DNA of 44,045 bases from a virus. The notes below the pieces were generated by a model. The model did not search any database. It was not told where the DNA came from and worked only from the letters and a program-made list of their open reading frames with translations. Both the position numbers and the translations under genes were made by a program. The stretch covers positions 1-44,045 of IMG/VR virus record IMGVR_UViG_3300017963_000388; one strand, 5' to 3'. This document shows positions 7,208 through 15,485 of this stretch, piece by piece (the stretch's first letter is position 1; each line of letters starts with the position of its first letter).

Positions 7208-10027
7208 TTAGTCCCCGAGCTCCACCCGCAGGTTCAGCCCCAGCAGGGTCAGCGGATACGGCTCGTCCTGGTAGACGACCACCCGGGCGTCCCGCTCGTA
7301 GCCCGAGGGATAGGTGTAACGCAGGTCCCCGCTGTACTCGTCCCCATCCACGTCCATGGTGCGGGTATTGTCCTCGTCCGGTCCGATCTCGAAATCGCTC
7401 GTCTGATAGACGCGGGCGATCACCTCGCTGATCCGCTTGATCCGGCCCTGGCTCGCGCCCGCGATCGGTCCGGGCACCTCGAGCCGCATGGTTTCAAGCA
7501 GTGACGTATAGGGTAATCCCGCCAGGACCTTGCGGCCCCCATCCGGCAGATAGAATTCGCTGTTTCCGCTCTCATTGGCGTAGACCGTGATCCCGGTGAC
7601 GACTTCGCCGTCAGCCATGACATAGATCGTACTACCGCCAAGATGGTTGCAGTTTGTGAACGTATGCGCCAATGGCCCATCATAGGGGATCGCCGAATCC
7701 AGAAAGCTGGCATACTCCAATCCCGATCCGTCATAAAGCGGATCGAGCCGCTCGACGTAGCGCCGGTCATAATTCCACTGGATGACGCTGAAGTTGTCGA
7801 ACCAAATCGTGGCACCACTTGCTATGTCCAGACCGTAGCCCTTGACCCTGATCGCGGTGCAATCCTCGGGCACCTCGAAATAATCGTACATCATCTCCCA
7901 GCTGGATGTGCTCCTGGTCGTCCCGCTCGTGACAATCTCCGAGGTACCGCCGACCGTCTCGACTTGATACCCCCATTCGACATCCTGCCCTGAATAGCTC
8001 TCCTTCTGGTAGATCTCGAGCTTGAGCGTCGTCCCGGGCGTCACGCCCGAGATATCCTGGTGGATCCCGGGGTCCATCTCGTCCGTCGCCTCGATCTCAA
8101 CGCACGTCGTACCCGATATGCCTTCAGCGGCCGTCAAGCTCACCGCTCCACTGTTCAAGGAGTCCCACGCATCCAGGCTGTCATTCCCATCGCCGTCAAA
8201 ATCCGATTCGGTCGTCAGCTCCGTATAGTTATCCCAGTCCTCGACGTAACGCCGCACGATGGCGTAGAGATCGTCCTGCTCCTCGCCCGGAATAACGCAG
8301 AGGCTTTCGACATGCCCTTCGGTGGGGTGCCGATGCCAGGCGACGACCTCCTGATCGCGCAGATACGTCATACCGGCCAGGGTCCCGTCGTGCATCGCGC
8401 ACCAAACAACCGATAGAGGTTCCTGTTGATAGACGATCTCCTTAATGCCGCCCTCGGTCGCATTCCGATCAAGCAGCGATATATCGGGCGCCACATATCC
8501 GCCCACCTCCCAGTTATAGGTCAGCTCCCGCAGCTTGCGTCCCGATCGCTGCGCGAAGAGAATGCTATGCCCGGCCCGCACCGGCTGGACCGCCGCGGAT
8601 CCATAGTTCGTCTCCCGGCGGGCAAAGATATTGGTCGGCGTCAATGGTTCCACGGTATCAGGCCATCCGATCCGACACTCCGCCCCGCTCGTGCCGACCG
8701 CCAGCACATTCCCGGGTGATATCCATTGGATATCATTGACCCGATCGAGATTGATCGTAATATCTATGGCGTCATCATCGGACGTGCCGAAGGTGAAATC
8801 ATCGGGATCGTTAGTCCTTGATAAAAATAACCGCTGCGGATAAGCCTCGCTGGCCCCCATCACGAGCCGCGACTCATAGAAGCCGATCACGCGCGGATAT
8901 CCAGTTGCCCCGCCGGTCGGGTCGTTTGTTGGGCTGAACGTACTAAGCTGCCAGGATTCAGCTGCCTGAAGGGTCAGCTTACGGACCTGATAATCCGGAT
9001 GCGCGATATAGAGGTTTTCCGCATCCTGGCACCAGCTCAACTCGTCCAGATCCTCCTCGAGCCAGGGCGTGGGGATCTCCGGCGCTTTTGTCCAGCCGTA
9101 TAAATAGACGTTATCGACCTTGAGATTCTGGGCCGAATTATTACGATAGAATCCGATCACGATCGTGACGCCGCTGCACGATTCCGGCATCAGGAAAAAG
9201 GTTGATTCCACCAAGGCATCTTCCTCGGCCCAGCCGCCGCTATCGTTTGCCGCTTGCTGCGAGCCCGTGATGTTTCCACCGCCAAAGCCCCAGTCATCAC
9301 CGTTGTCGGCGGGGTGGTCCATATTGAAGATATTCCAATACACGACGCCATACGTCCCCACAATGGCCTTGCGTTGCAAAAATTGAAATTTATACAGCCA
9401 GCCCGGCGTGACGCCGCTGACCGTCGTCCACATAAACAGATTTCCCGAATGGGCCGGATTGTACAGACTGAGGGCGCCTGTGCCGCCTTCCCCGCACCCA
9501 CCACAAAATGCCGTCAACCCACTATTTGCGCCCACATCGAAAGGTTTCCAGAGGATCGGCTCGACCTCCATCTCGGCCTTGGTATTGAGCGGCAAGACCT
9601 CATTCTCGCCCTCGATTAAATATCCCGCATGCACGGCGCCGCCCTCGCGATAAAACCGCGCATACTGATCGCCCAGCTCGATCACATAGCTGTTTTCCGT
9701 CGAATAGGTAAAAGGGATCAGGCGGGATTGCTTGGAGGGATACTTGGTTTTGGCCACATACCGGAAGCCCGGCCGGCGTGTCACGGGCCCGTGCGGCCAG
9801 ACGAGAAAATTCTCGAGCGTGCTGCACGCCTTGGAGTAGTGCCTGAAGTCCGCCCTCGCGCCCATCAGCTCGGAGTATTCGCCGCCGGTAAAGTCCGTCA
9901 GATACAGCCAGATCGGCGCGGCCTGAGCCGCCTTGAGCGTCACCGCCAGCATGGCGAAAACAAACAGCCCGACCCAAAACCAGATTCTTATCCGCGCAAA
10001 CTCTCTTTTCTCCATCTTTTTTTTCAC
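7208..10027 (-). CDS. Tail-tube (nozzle) protein B-like, with an N-terminal signal-like segment
   Basis: The GTG at 10027 has GGAAGG 7 nt upstream and gives 939 residues. After about 45 residues comes the characteristic nozzle-protein start: LTDFTGGEYS, then a segment ending in GPVTRRPGF. Further on come beta-propeller-like blocks, including LVMGASEAYPQRLFLSRTND and SGAECRIG. Two inserted segments (about 120-320 and 595-710) look like jelly-roll carbohydrate-binding modules, ending VDNVYLYGW and FDNFSVIQW. Oddly, it is preceded by a basic patch, a hydrophobic helix (WFWVGLFVFAMLAVTL) and AQAAP, a textbook signal peptide shape. It follows the tail-tube A gene by about 24 nt. Confidence 0.85.
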   Translation of the reverse strand: MKKKMEKREFARIRIWFWVGLFVFAMLAVTLKAAQAAPIWLYLTDFTGGEYSELMGARADFRHYSKACSTLENFLVWPHGPVTRRPGFRYVAKTKYPSKQSRLIPFTYSTENSYVIELGDQYARFYREGGAVHAGYLIEGENEVLPLNTKAEMEVEPILWKPFDVGANSGLTAFCGGCGEGGTGALSLYNPAHSGNLFMWTTVSGVTPGWLYKFQFLQRKAIVGTYGVVYWNIFNMDHPADNGDDWGFGGGNITGSQQAANDSGGWAEEDALVESTFFLMPESCSGVTIVIGFYRNNSAQNLKVDNVYLYGWTKAPEIPTPWLEEDLDELSWCQDAENLYIAHPDYQVRKLTLQAAESWQLSTFSPTNDPTGGATGYPRVIGFYESRLVMGASEAYPQRLFLSRTNDPDDFTFGTSDDDAIDITINLDRVNDIQWISPGNVLAVGTSGAECRIGWPDTVEPLTPTNIFARRETNYGSAAVQPVRAGHSILFAQRSGRKLRELTYNWEVGGYVAPDISLLDRNATEGGIKEIVYQQEPLSVVWCAMHDGTLAGMTYLRDQEVVAWHRHPTEGHVESLCVIPGEEQDDLYAIVRRYVEDWDNYTELTTESDFDGDGNDSLDAWDSLNSGAVSLTAAEGISGTTCVEIEATDEMDPGIHQDISGVTPGTTLKLEIYQKESYSGQDVEWGYQVETVGGTSEIVTSGTTRSTSSWEMMYDYFEVPEDCTAIRVKGYGLDIASGATIWFDNFSVIQWNYDRRYVERLDPLYDGSGLEYASFLDSAIPYDGPLAHTFTNCNHLGGSTIYVMADGEVVTGITVYANESGNSEFYLPDGGRKVLAGLPYTSLLETMRLEVPGPIAGASQGRIKRISEVIARVYQTSDFEIGPDEDNTRTMDVDGDEYSGDLRYTYPSGYERDARVVVYQDEPYPLTLLGLNLRVELGD

Positions 10028-10050
10028 CCAACAGCCTTCCACCTAATCAC

Positions 10051-10836
10051 TTATCTCTCCTGCCAGGCCGTAAAATATTCCAGGTCGTAGGGCTCGCTCT
10101 CGAGCGCGCACGTCTCCTGCGCCGTCAGTAGGGCCTTCTTGGCCTCGTCCTTGAGCTCCTGGACGAGCTCGATCGTGGTGTCGCCGATCTTCTTCGAAAG
10201 CGGCACGGCTACGGCCGCCGCCAACGCCATGACGAAGGTCGGGTCCCATTCGCTCACGGTCGTGATCTTGGCCAGATATTCAATGTAAATCTCGTCCCAG
10301 TTGCAATACAGGAACTTGCGCCGGACCTCATAGTTTTCATCCGTCGGGTACATGCGCCACATCCGCAGGTAATCGCTCGGCAGGGCATAGGCATACTCAT
10401 AGCGGTGTGGCGGCCGGACCCGTACGCTGCCCGAGCTGAAGGCGGTGTATGCGCTCGAGTCCACCCCTTCCAGCTCAAAGGTGTTGGTCGCCACGCTCGC
10501 GATCCGATACTGATCCTCGTCCAGCTCGGTCATGCCCGCAAGGTCTTCGAACGTGACGTGCATCCCGTTCTTATACCCGTGACTCGCCACCGTGACCACG
10601 GCCGGATCCGCCTGGGTAATCGCCGTGACGGTCTTCTGCTCGTCATCGATCTCGCGGGTGTATTCCTGCACCTGGAAGTCCCACGGCAGGGCCTCAAGCA
10701 TCTTGTCGCGAATCGGCTCATAAATCGTATTGGCGGCCACCTCTTCCGGGCTTATCCCACTAAGGAAATCGATCGGGTCGTGCCCGAGCCGGATCATGGC
10801 GATGTTGACCACGCCCACGTCAGTCGTTACGGCCAT
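10051..10836 (-). CDS. Tail-tube protein A-like (adaptor between head and tail)
   Basis: GGAGG lies 6 nt before the ATG; the product is 261 aa. The N-terminus (VVNIAMIRLGHDPI, then KMLEALPWDF) and the C-terminus (LPSDYLRMWRMYP, then a helical pair with DPTFVMALAAAVAVPL) are the signature parts of tubular protein A/gp11-like adaptors. Residues of about 75-130 form an inserted beta domain (VVTVASHGYKNGMHVTF, then FELEGVDSSAYT) that recurs in phage tail proteins. It sits directly upstream of protein B, as in T7-like and BPP-1-like phages. Confidence 0.85.
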   Translation of the reverse strand: MAVTTDVGVVNIAMIRLGHDPIDFLSGISPEEVAANTIYEPIRDKMLEALPWDFQVQEYTREIDDEQKTVTAITQADPAVVTVASHGYKNGMHVTFEDLAGMTELDEDQYRIASVATNTFELEGVDSSAYTAFSSGSVRVRPPHRYEYAYALPSDYLRMWRMYPTDENYEVRRKFLYCNWDEIYIEYLAKITTVSEWDPTFVMALAAAVAVPLSKKIGDTTIELVQELKDEAKKALLTAQETCALESEPYDLEYFTAWQER

Positions 10837-11236
10837 GGCAAGCCTCCTTCATCTCCTTCAGGCCATAAGCCTGGCCCGTTTCCGGGTCCACCAGGATGGT
10901 GCGCTGCGGCGTGATCCGCTTGCTCACCACCCGCGCCTCGATCTCCCAGCCGCTGTGGTGCTCCCAAAACCAGCCCACGCACAGGTTCACGAGCGTGTTC
11001 AGGGTCCAGTACCCGGCGCCGATCCCGACGATCTGCCAGCTGCTCAGGGCGTCGCCGAACAGGTACTTGGCCACGCCCATCAGGATCCCGATGTCCGTGA
11101 TCTCCATGTTGCGGACGAACGAGAGGACCGCGATCCCCTTGGCGTACCAACAATTCAGCTTGGCGAACCCGCCGATCAGCCCGGAACGCATCCGGGCCGG
11201 AAACACCGATCTCAACACAGCCCGCAGCGGATTCAT
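10820..11236 (-). CDS. Hypothetical membrane protein, 138 aa
   Basis: The product has a basic N-terminus and two hydrophobic segments (about residues 46-62 and 68-92, ending VNLCVGWFW), followed by a soluble tail with SKRITPQRTILVDPETGQAYG. It overlaps the tail-tube A start by 17 nt, so it belongs to the same transcript. No family recognised. It might be a holin-like or envelope protein, but nothing specific supports that. Confidence 0.6.
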   Translation of the reverse strand: MNPLRAVLRSVFPARMRSGLIGGFAKLNCWYAKGIAVLSFVRNMEITDIGILMGVAKYLFGDALSSWQIVGIGAGYWTLNTLVNLCVGWFWEHHSGWEIEARVVSKRITPQRTILVDPETGQAYGLKEMKEACHGRND

Positions 11237-11237
11237 C

Positions 11238-11564
11238 TCAGTAGCTCATGGTCTGGTAATAGACGGCGTAAAGCTGCGAATCGTTCAGCCCGGACCGGAT
11301 GGCTTTGAACTTGGCGATCGCCGTCCCGCCGAAAAGCGCCACCATTTCGATGTGGCCGGTCGTGGCCTCGTCCAGCAGGACGCCGTTGCTGGCGTCCGGG
11401 TCGGTCGCGTCCCAGCGGCAGCGGAACGGGTCGGCATCGCTCGGGTAGATCTCGGCGTAATCCGCCCCGCTCGGCACGCTCGCCAGGCCCACGGCCGTGT
11501 TGCTCACCACCAAGATCTCGTCGCCCAGGACTTTCATTTCGGCCGGATCAAGATGATTTTCCAT
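11238..11564 (-). CDS. Small structural-type protein, paralogue of the next gene
   Basis: This 108-residue beta-rich protein shares a ground plan with the product of 11577-11885: a GDE(V/I) start, an S.P(S).ADYAE(V/I) block, a cysteine-containing R(C)RW/RCCW block, NGVLLDE, then a GG.AIA.F motif and a final YVVYY/YAVYY strand. The two genes are adjacent, so they look like a tandem duplication. The position between capsid/cement genes and tail genes suggests a virion surface protein, not proven here. Confidence 0.7.
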   Translation of the reverse strand: MENHLDPAEMKVLGDEILVVSNTAVGLASVPSGADYAEIYPSDADPFRCRWDATDPDASNGVLLDEATTGHIEMVALFGGTAIAKFKAIRSGLNDSQLYAVYYQTMSY

Positions 11565-11576
11565 GCCGCACCTCCA

Positions 11577-11885
11577 TCAGGCGTAATTACGGCTCCGGTA
11601 ATAGACCACGTAGAGCTTGCTCGTGTTGCCGAAGGCCAGGAAGTCGGCGATCGCCTGACCGCCGTAGAGCTTGATCTTCAAGACGTTCCCGGCCGCCTGC
11701 TCGTCCAGCAGGACGCCGTTGTTGGCCGTCGGCGTGGTCCCGCCCCAGCAGCAGCGGCACGAGGTCGTCGACATGGCGAAGACCTCGGCGTAATCCGCGT
11801 CGCTCGGTGCGCTCGAAAAGCCGGTGGCGGCGGCCCCCACAGTGACGACCTCGTCCCCGATACACTTGACGTTTGCCAGGTTCAT
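11577..11885 (-). CDS. Small structural-type protein, paralogue of the preceding gene
   Basis: This 102-residue protein is aligned by eye to the product of 11238-11564 through SDADYAEVF, a cysteine-rich CRCCWGG segment, NNGVLLDE and the terminal KLYVVYY strand. The cluster of three cysteines (CRCC) is distinctive and could bind metal or form disulfides. The start ATG overlaps the stop of the O-antigen polymerase-like gene by ATGA coupling. Confidence 0.7.
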   Translation of the reverse strand: MNLANVKCIGDEVVTVGAAATGFSSAPSDADYAEVFAMSTTSCRCCWGGTTPTANNGVLLDEQAAGNVLKIKLYGGQAIADFLAFGNTSKLYVVYYRSRNYA

Positions 11886-13483
11886 GCGTTTACGGCCTCC
11901 TTCTTGCGGTTCGGTTTTTTCTTCTTGCGGGCCGGACGCAGCTTGCCCAATTTATACAACTGGAGCTGCTCCAGGGCGCGCCGGGCGGGCTTGTAGTTCG
12001 GGTGCATCGTCAGGCAGCGCCTGAAGGCGTGCTCGGCCGTCGTGATCGCGCCGGCCATGGCGGCGGCCGCGCCGAAGATATTCAGGATTTCCCAGTAGGG
12101 CCGGTCGCCGTCGTAGTGGTAAAGGGCCTTCTCGGCGCAGTTGAACGCCAAAGCCGCGTCCTTGACCTTGACCGCCAGCTGCGCGATCAGAAAGAGGTAC
12201 TCCGTGGCGAACGGCTGCCACGTGAGCGCCTCTGGCAGCCTGCCAGCCAGGGCCGCCCGCATCGACCAGTACGGCTTGGCGCAGAACTCCCACAGGATCG
12301 CCCCGGCCGCGACCGCGACGATCAGCGCCACGGCCGGAGGAGGTGCAATCGGCGCGGCCTGCAGGTTGATCCCCAGAAGCACGAAGAGCGGCAGGCCCAC
12401 GTCGATCTGCCGCCAGGGGTAAAAAAACGCCGCCGAGGATACGGCGGCCACCACCCCGGCCAGCAGCATCGGCTCGGATGATATAGCACGTGATATAACA
12501 AGTGCGATAAAACCCAGGAACAGCAGCCCGCCCACGAGGCCGTAATCCGCGAAGGTCTCGGCAAAGTCGTTGTGCGCCCGCCGGCCGACCCAGAACGCGT
12601 ATTTTCCGCCCACGCCCGGCTTGCCCAATATGGAAGGATCGCGTTTATTGATGGCGGCCACGGCCACGTGATGGTGCGTTCGAAACGAGCGCGGGCCCCA
12701 GCCCAGGAGCGGTTTGTGCTTAAACATTTCGAGGCAGATCCGCAGCAGCATGACGCGGTGCCCGGCCCCGTCGAAAAGCGCCCGCCTTTTCCAGACGAAG
12801 GCCGCTGCCGCGATCAGAATGAGCGGGATCGCCCACGGCGCCAGGACCATGGTCCCGATCAGATTGGCCACGATGGCGCCCTTGCAGTGCGAATGCCACA
12901 GCCCGAAGGCGCACAGCGCCACCCCGAAATAGACCGCCGCCGACCACGGCCAGGGCATCAGCGTGACCAGATACATCCCGATAAACGGCATTGGCGCCAG
13001 ATACGTCCCGGCCTGGTTCGACCCGAACGACCACCCGAAGAAGCGGTATTTTTTTCGCAGGAAGGCGTTATGTTCTTTGATGAGGAGGTCCTTGCGGAGC
13101 AGCTGCTGGCTCAGCCCGTAGAGCGCCACGAAGGGCGCCGGGACCCAGAGCGACCACAGGACTGGATCACGCGGCAGGGTGGAAGCCAGGAACAGGAAAT
13201 AGAGGATCGCAAAGAGGCGCGGGATCTCGACTCGGGCATTGTAAAAAAAATCCGACCACAAGACCGAAATCGAAGCCAGCAGCACAAAACAGAGAAGGAG
13301 CCAGGCCCCCGGCCCGCCCGGCGCCGGCAGGCTCCCGGTCGCCGCCCCCATGAGCGCGCCCACGGCCATCACGGCCGTAAAGGCCCACTCCTTGAGCTTG
13401 TCGTATCCCTCGGGGTGGAGCGGAATCCGCGCGAACACGGCCGCCAATATTCCGGCTGTCAGGATGATCCACTCCCATGTCAC
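11882..13483 (-). CDS. O-antigen ligase/polymerase-like membrane protein (Wzy/WaaL type)
   Basis: This 533-residue protein has about ten hydrophobic segments between residues 1 and 395, and the Wzy_C-type signature: HKPLLGWGPRSF (about 256-267), a large polar loop, then RRAHNDFAETFADYGLVGG (about 301-319) leading into the next membrane helix. O-antigen ligases and polymerases carry this G.G...F loop followed by the HN motif and catalyse glycan transfer on the periplasmic face from a polyprenyl carrier. The C-terminal 130 residues look like TPR helices (NCAEKALYHYD, CLTMHPNYKPARRALEQL) and end in a very basic tail. It lies, coupled on both sides, between head and tail genes. This location is unusual; an effect on host surface glycan is inferred. 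Confidence 0.75.
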   Translation of the reverse strand: MTWEWIILTAGILAAVFARIPLHPEGYDKLKEWAFTAVMAVGALMGAATGSLPAPGGPGAWLLLCFVLLASISVLWSDFFYNARVEIPRLFAILYFLFLASTLPRDPVLWSLWVPAPFVALYGLSQQLLRKDLLIKEHNAFLRKKYRFFGWSFGSNQAGTYLAPMPFIGMYLVTLMPWPWSAAVYFGVALCAFGLWHSHCKGAIVANLIGTMVLAPWAIPLILIAAAAFVWKRRALFDGAGHRVMLLRICLEMFKHKPLLGWGPRSFRTHHHVAVAAINKRDPSILGKPGVGGKYAFWVGRRAHNDFAETFADYGLVGGLLFLGFIALVISRAISSEPMLLAGVVAAVSSAAFFYPWRQIDVGLPLFVLLGINLQAAPIAPPPAVALIVAVAAGAILWEFCAKPYWSMRAALAGRLPEALTWQPFATEYLFLIAQLAVKVKDAALAFNCAEKALYHYDGDRPYWEILNIFGAAAAMAGAITTAEHAFRRCLTMHPNYKPARRALEQLQLYKLGKLRPARKKKKPNRKKEAVNA

Positions 13484-13833
13484 GTCTTCTTGCCCCGTTT
13501 TTTGCCGCGCTTGACCTTGGTGGGCTCGAGGTCATCCTCGTCCACCAGCACTTCGACCTCAACTTCTTCTTCCTCTTCTTTTTCGGTCTCGTCACTATTG
13601 ACTCGTGACTCGTCGCTGCTGTTAGCCGCATTGGCCGCATCGGCCCAGGACGTATCAGGCTGGGCAAAGGCCGGCAGGGCCTGCTCGGCCTCCTGCCTTG
13701 GGAGCGCCGCCGGGGCGGCGTCCGAGAATCGCTTGAAATGGGGCGGAACCTCGCCCTTGAGTTCGTAGACCGCGCCCTGCCGAAATAGCCGGCCGTCGTG
13801 GTAGCAGGTGCGGATACATTCGTAGCTTGCCAT
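13480..13833 (-). CDS. Hypothetical head-region protein, acidic C-terminal half
   Basis: This 117-residue protein starts with a compact domain (YECIRTCYHDGRLFRQGAVYE, a small beta domain with two Cys), then an Ala/Pro linker, a run of Glu/Val residues and a basic tail (KRGKKRGKKT). Small SH3-like N-terminal modules of this look are common near phage capsid genes. Function unknown. AGGAG lies just upstream of the ATG, and the gene is followed with overlap by the O-antigen polymerase-like gene. Confidence 0.65.
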   Translation of the reverse strand: MASYECIRTCYHDGRLFRQGAVYELKGEVPPHFKRFSDAAPAALPRQEAEQALPAFAQPDTSWADAANAANSSDESRVNSDETEKEEEEEVEVEVLVDEDDLEPTKVKRGKKRGKKT

Positions 13834-13855
13834 CTTGTCTCCTTTGGTAAGGGGG

Positions 13856-13897
13856 CCCTGCGCCGACGGAAAAGGAGCGAAAACCGCCGGTGCAGGG
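13856..13897. other. Strong inverted repeat between cement and downstream gene
   Basis: Fourteen-base arms at 13856-13869 and 13884-13897 pair with one A-C mismatch and one G-U pair around a 14-nt A-rich/T-rich loop. No U-tract follows on either strand, so it is not a classic terminator. It sits in the roughly 100-nt gap between the capsid cement gene and the next gene and may stabilise or attenuate the abundant capsid mRNA. Confidence 0.6.
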
Positions 13898-13936
13898 GTT
13901 TGGGGTTAGTGGCAAGGAGGCAGGGCTTTCAGGCGA

Positions 13937-14413
13937 TTACTCGCCGGAGATCGAGCCGTACCGTTTCGTATCGTGGGCCCCGGTGGCGCCGTCGATGTCG
14001 AGCCAGGCGTTGACCGCCCCGGCCTTCATGCCGACCTGCGCCCGGTAGACCAGGCCGATGTAGCGGATCTGGTCGATTGCGTCGCCCATGGCGGCCGGCA
14101 GGCTGATCCGGCAGATCGTCTCCCCGGCGGTCGCGAACTGCGAGGCGTTGCCGCTGGCGATGATGATGCCGGAGGCCCAGCGCGAGGCCGTCTTGCCGGT
14201 CTGCAGGTAGACCAGGAACGTCGAGGCCGGATTGCCGCCGAACCCGGTCGACACGACCACGTTGATCCAGATCGGCCGGCCGCGGCCGGGCTGCTGGATG
14301 TAACCGCCGATGTCGATGTAGTTCGTGGAGTTGAAGATGCGATCACTCCCTCCGGTCGCCGGCGTGGTGGCGATGCTCTGGGCATCGCTGAATTCAAGAA
14401 TGGAATCCATCAT
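13937..14413 (-). CDS. Bbp16-like capsid cement/decoration protein
   Basis: ATG at 14413 has GGAGG 8 nt upstream; the product is 158 residues and almost all beta. It has the repeated short strands and Gly turns typical of the Bbp16-type protein that follows the capsid gene in BPP-1-like phages (IDIGGYIQQPGRGRPIWINV, then a FLVYLQTG strand, and a final YIGLVYRAQVGMKAGAVNAW). It probably binds the outside of the capsid as a cementing protein; the name rests on position and fold impression. Confidence 0.7.
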   Translation of the reverse strand: MMDSILEFSDAQSIATTPATGGSDRIFNSTNYIDIGGYIQQPGRGRPIWINVVVSTGFGGNPASTFLVYLQTGKTASRWASGIIIASGNASQFATAGETICRISLPAAMGDAIDQIRYIGLVYRAQVGMKAGAVNAWLDIDGATGAHDTKRYGSISGE

Positions 14414-14462
14414 GGTGTTTTCCTCCAAAAACTCGGGTTGATGGTTACAGGCCCAGGGCCTA

Positions 14463-15428
14463 TCAGGTAATCGCCGATTCCGTGTTGAGGATCGCGTCGA
14501 CCTGGCGGACCGGCACGCCCTGGAAGGTCGTCACCGGCCGGCCGAAGATCTCATCCGGCTTGTAATACACGTTCGATTTGTCCTTGGCGATCTTGTCCAT
14601 CTGGCTCTTGACCGTGGCGTTGCAATAGATCACCAGGCCGCTGCGGCCGTAGGGCATCAGGTTGAGCTGCTCGATCAGGAGGTCATCGTCGAACAGGTTG
14701 CTCGACCCCGCCGTCTCGATATTGCACAACCGCCGGATGCACCGCTCATCATGCACGGCCAGGCCGTAGTACACCTTCAGGTGCGTGCGGTAGATCTGGT
14801 ATTTTTTCGAGTTCGAGTCCGTCGCGGTGTCCTCGCCCAGAAAGATCCGCTCGACGCCCATGGTGGGCGAGTTGCGCGGATAGATCATGTGGACCTTATT
14901 GATCCCCCACTGCACCAGGAAGACCGAGGTCAGATCCGAGCCCGAGCCGCCGCACGAGACGACGTTGTTCTGCGCGATCGTGCTGAGGCGCTGCGCCAGG
15001 CCGTCGATCTCCTCCGGGGCCGTGCCCCGGTTGCCATACATCAAGGTGTCCATCATGGTCTGGCTCATGCCCTCGATGTGGGCCGTGTCCTCGTTCATGA
15101 GGAACTGGTCCTTGTCCGGGCTCATATCGGCCAGGGCCTTATCCGGTTCGCTGTAGCTCTCGAGCATCGCGATCGGCTCGACCACCTGGGTCGTGCTCGA
15201 CGCGGCCGGCGAGACGCCCGCGTTGAACTTGCGGTGCTCTCCGGACGGCAGCGAGTTGCGCCGCGTGATGATATGCGAGAGCAGCTGGTTCGAGGGCTGC
15301 CAGAGGGCATCGTCGTAGAACTGATTGACCTCGGTCAAGACCTCCGCGATCGTCATCAGGTCGTTGTTGTCCGCCCGCTTGGCAAGCTCGATCAGCGTCA
15401 ACTGGCTTCGTACGTCTTTTTCTGCCAT
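14463..15428 (-). CDS. Major capsid protein
   Basis: This 321-residue protein follows the scaffold gene. It has the look of the Bbp17-type major capsid protein: a helical N-terminus (LIELAKRADNNDLMTIAEVL), a WQPSN.LLSHIITRRNSLPSGEHR stretch, a central NRGTAPEEIDGLAQRL with an unusual CGGSGSDLTSV loop, KVYYGLAVHDERCIRRLCNIE, and a C-terminal domain ending PVRQVDAIL. GAGGAG lies near the ATG and the TAGGTATAACG motif lies 29 nt upstream, so transcription may start here. The stop is TGA followed by TAG. Likely HK97-fold. Confidence 0.88.
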   Translation of the reverse strand: MAEKDVRSQLTLIELAKRADNNDLMTIAEVLTEVNQFYDDALWQPSNQLLSHIITRRNSLPSGEHRKFNAGVSPAASSTTQVVEPIAMLESYSEPDKALADMSPDKDQFLMNEDTAHIEGMSQTMMDTLMYGNRGTAPEEIDGLAQRLSTIAQNNVVSCGGSGSDLTSVFLVQWGINKVHMIYPRNSPTMGVERIFLGEDTATDSNSKKYQIYRTHLKVYYGLAVHDERCIRRLCNIETAGSSNLFDDDLLIEQLNLMPYGRSGLVIYCNATVKSQMDKIAKDKSNVYYKPDEIFGRPVTTFQGVPVRQVDAILNTESAIT

Positions 15429-15456
15429 CGTCAGGTTCTCCTCGCCGGGGTCAAGG

Positions 15457-15467
15457 CGTTATACCTA
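15457..15467 (-). promoter_or_regulatory. TAGGTATAACG motif, copy B, upstream of the capsid gene
   Basis: Identical 11-mer to copies at 2301 and 28006, here 29 nt upstream of the capsid start in the gap after the scaffold gene. TATAAC would be a -10 hexamer and place the transcript start about 15-20 nt before the capsid ribosome site. No good -35 is visible; a phage activator or non-canonical sigma factor is possible. Confidence 0.5.
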
Positions 15468-15485
15468 CACCCCGGAAGTAAAAAA

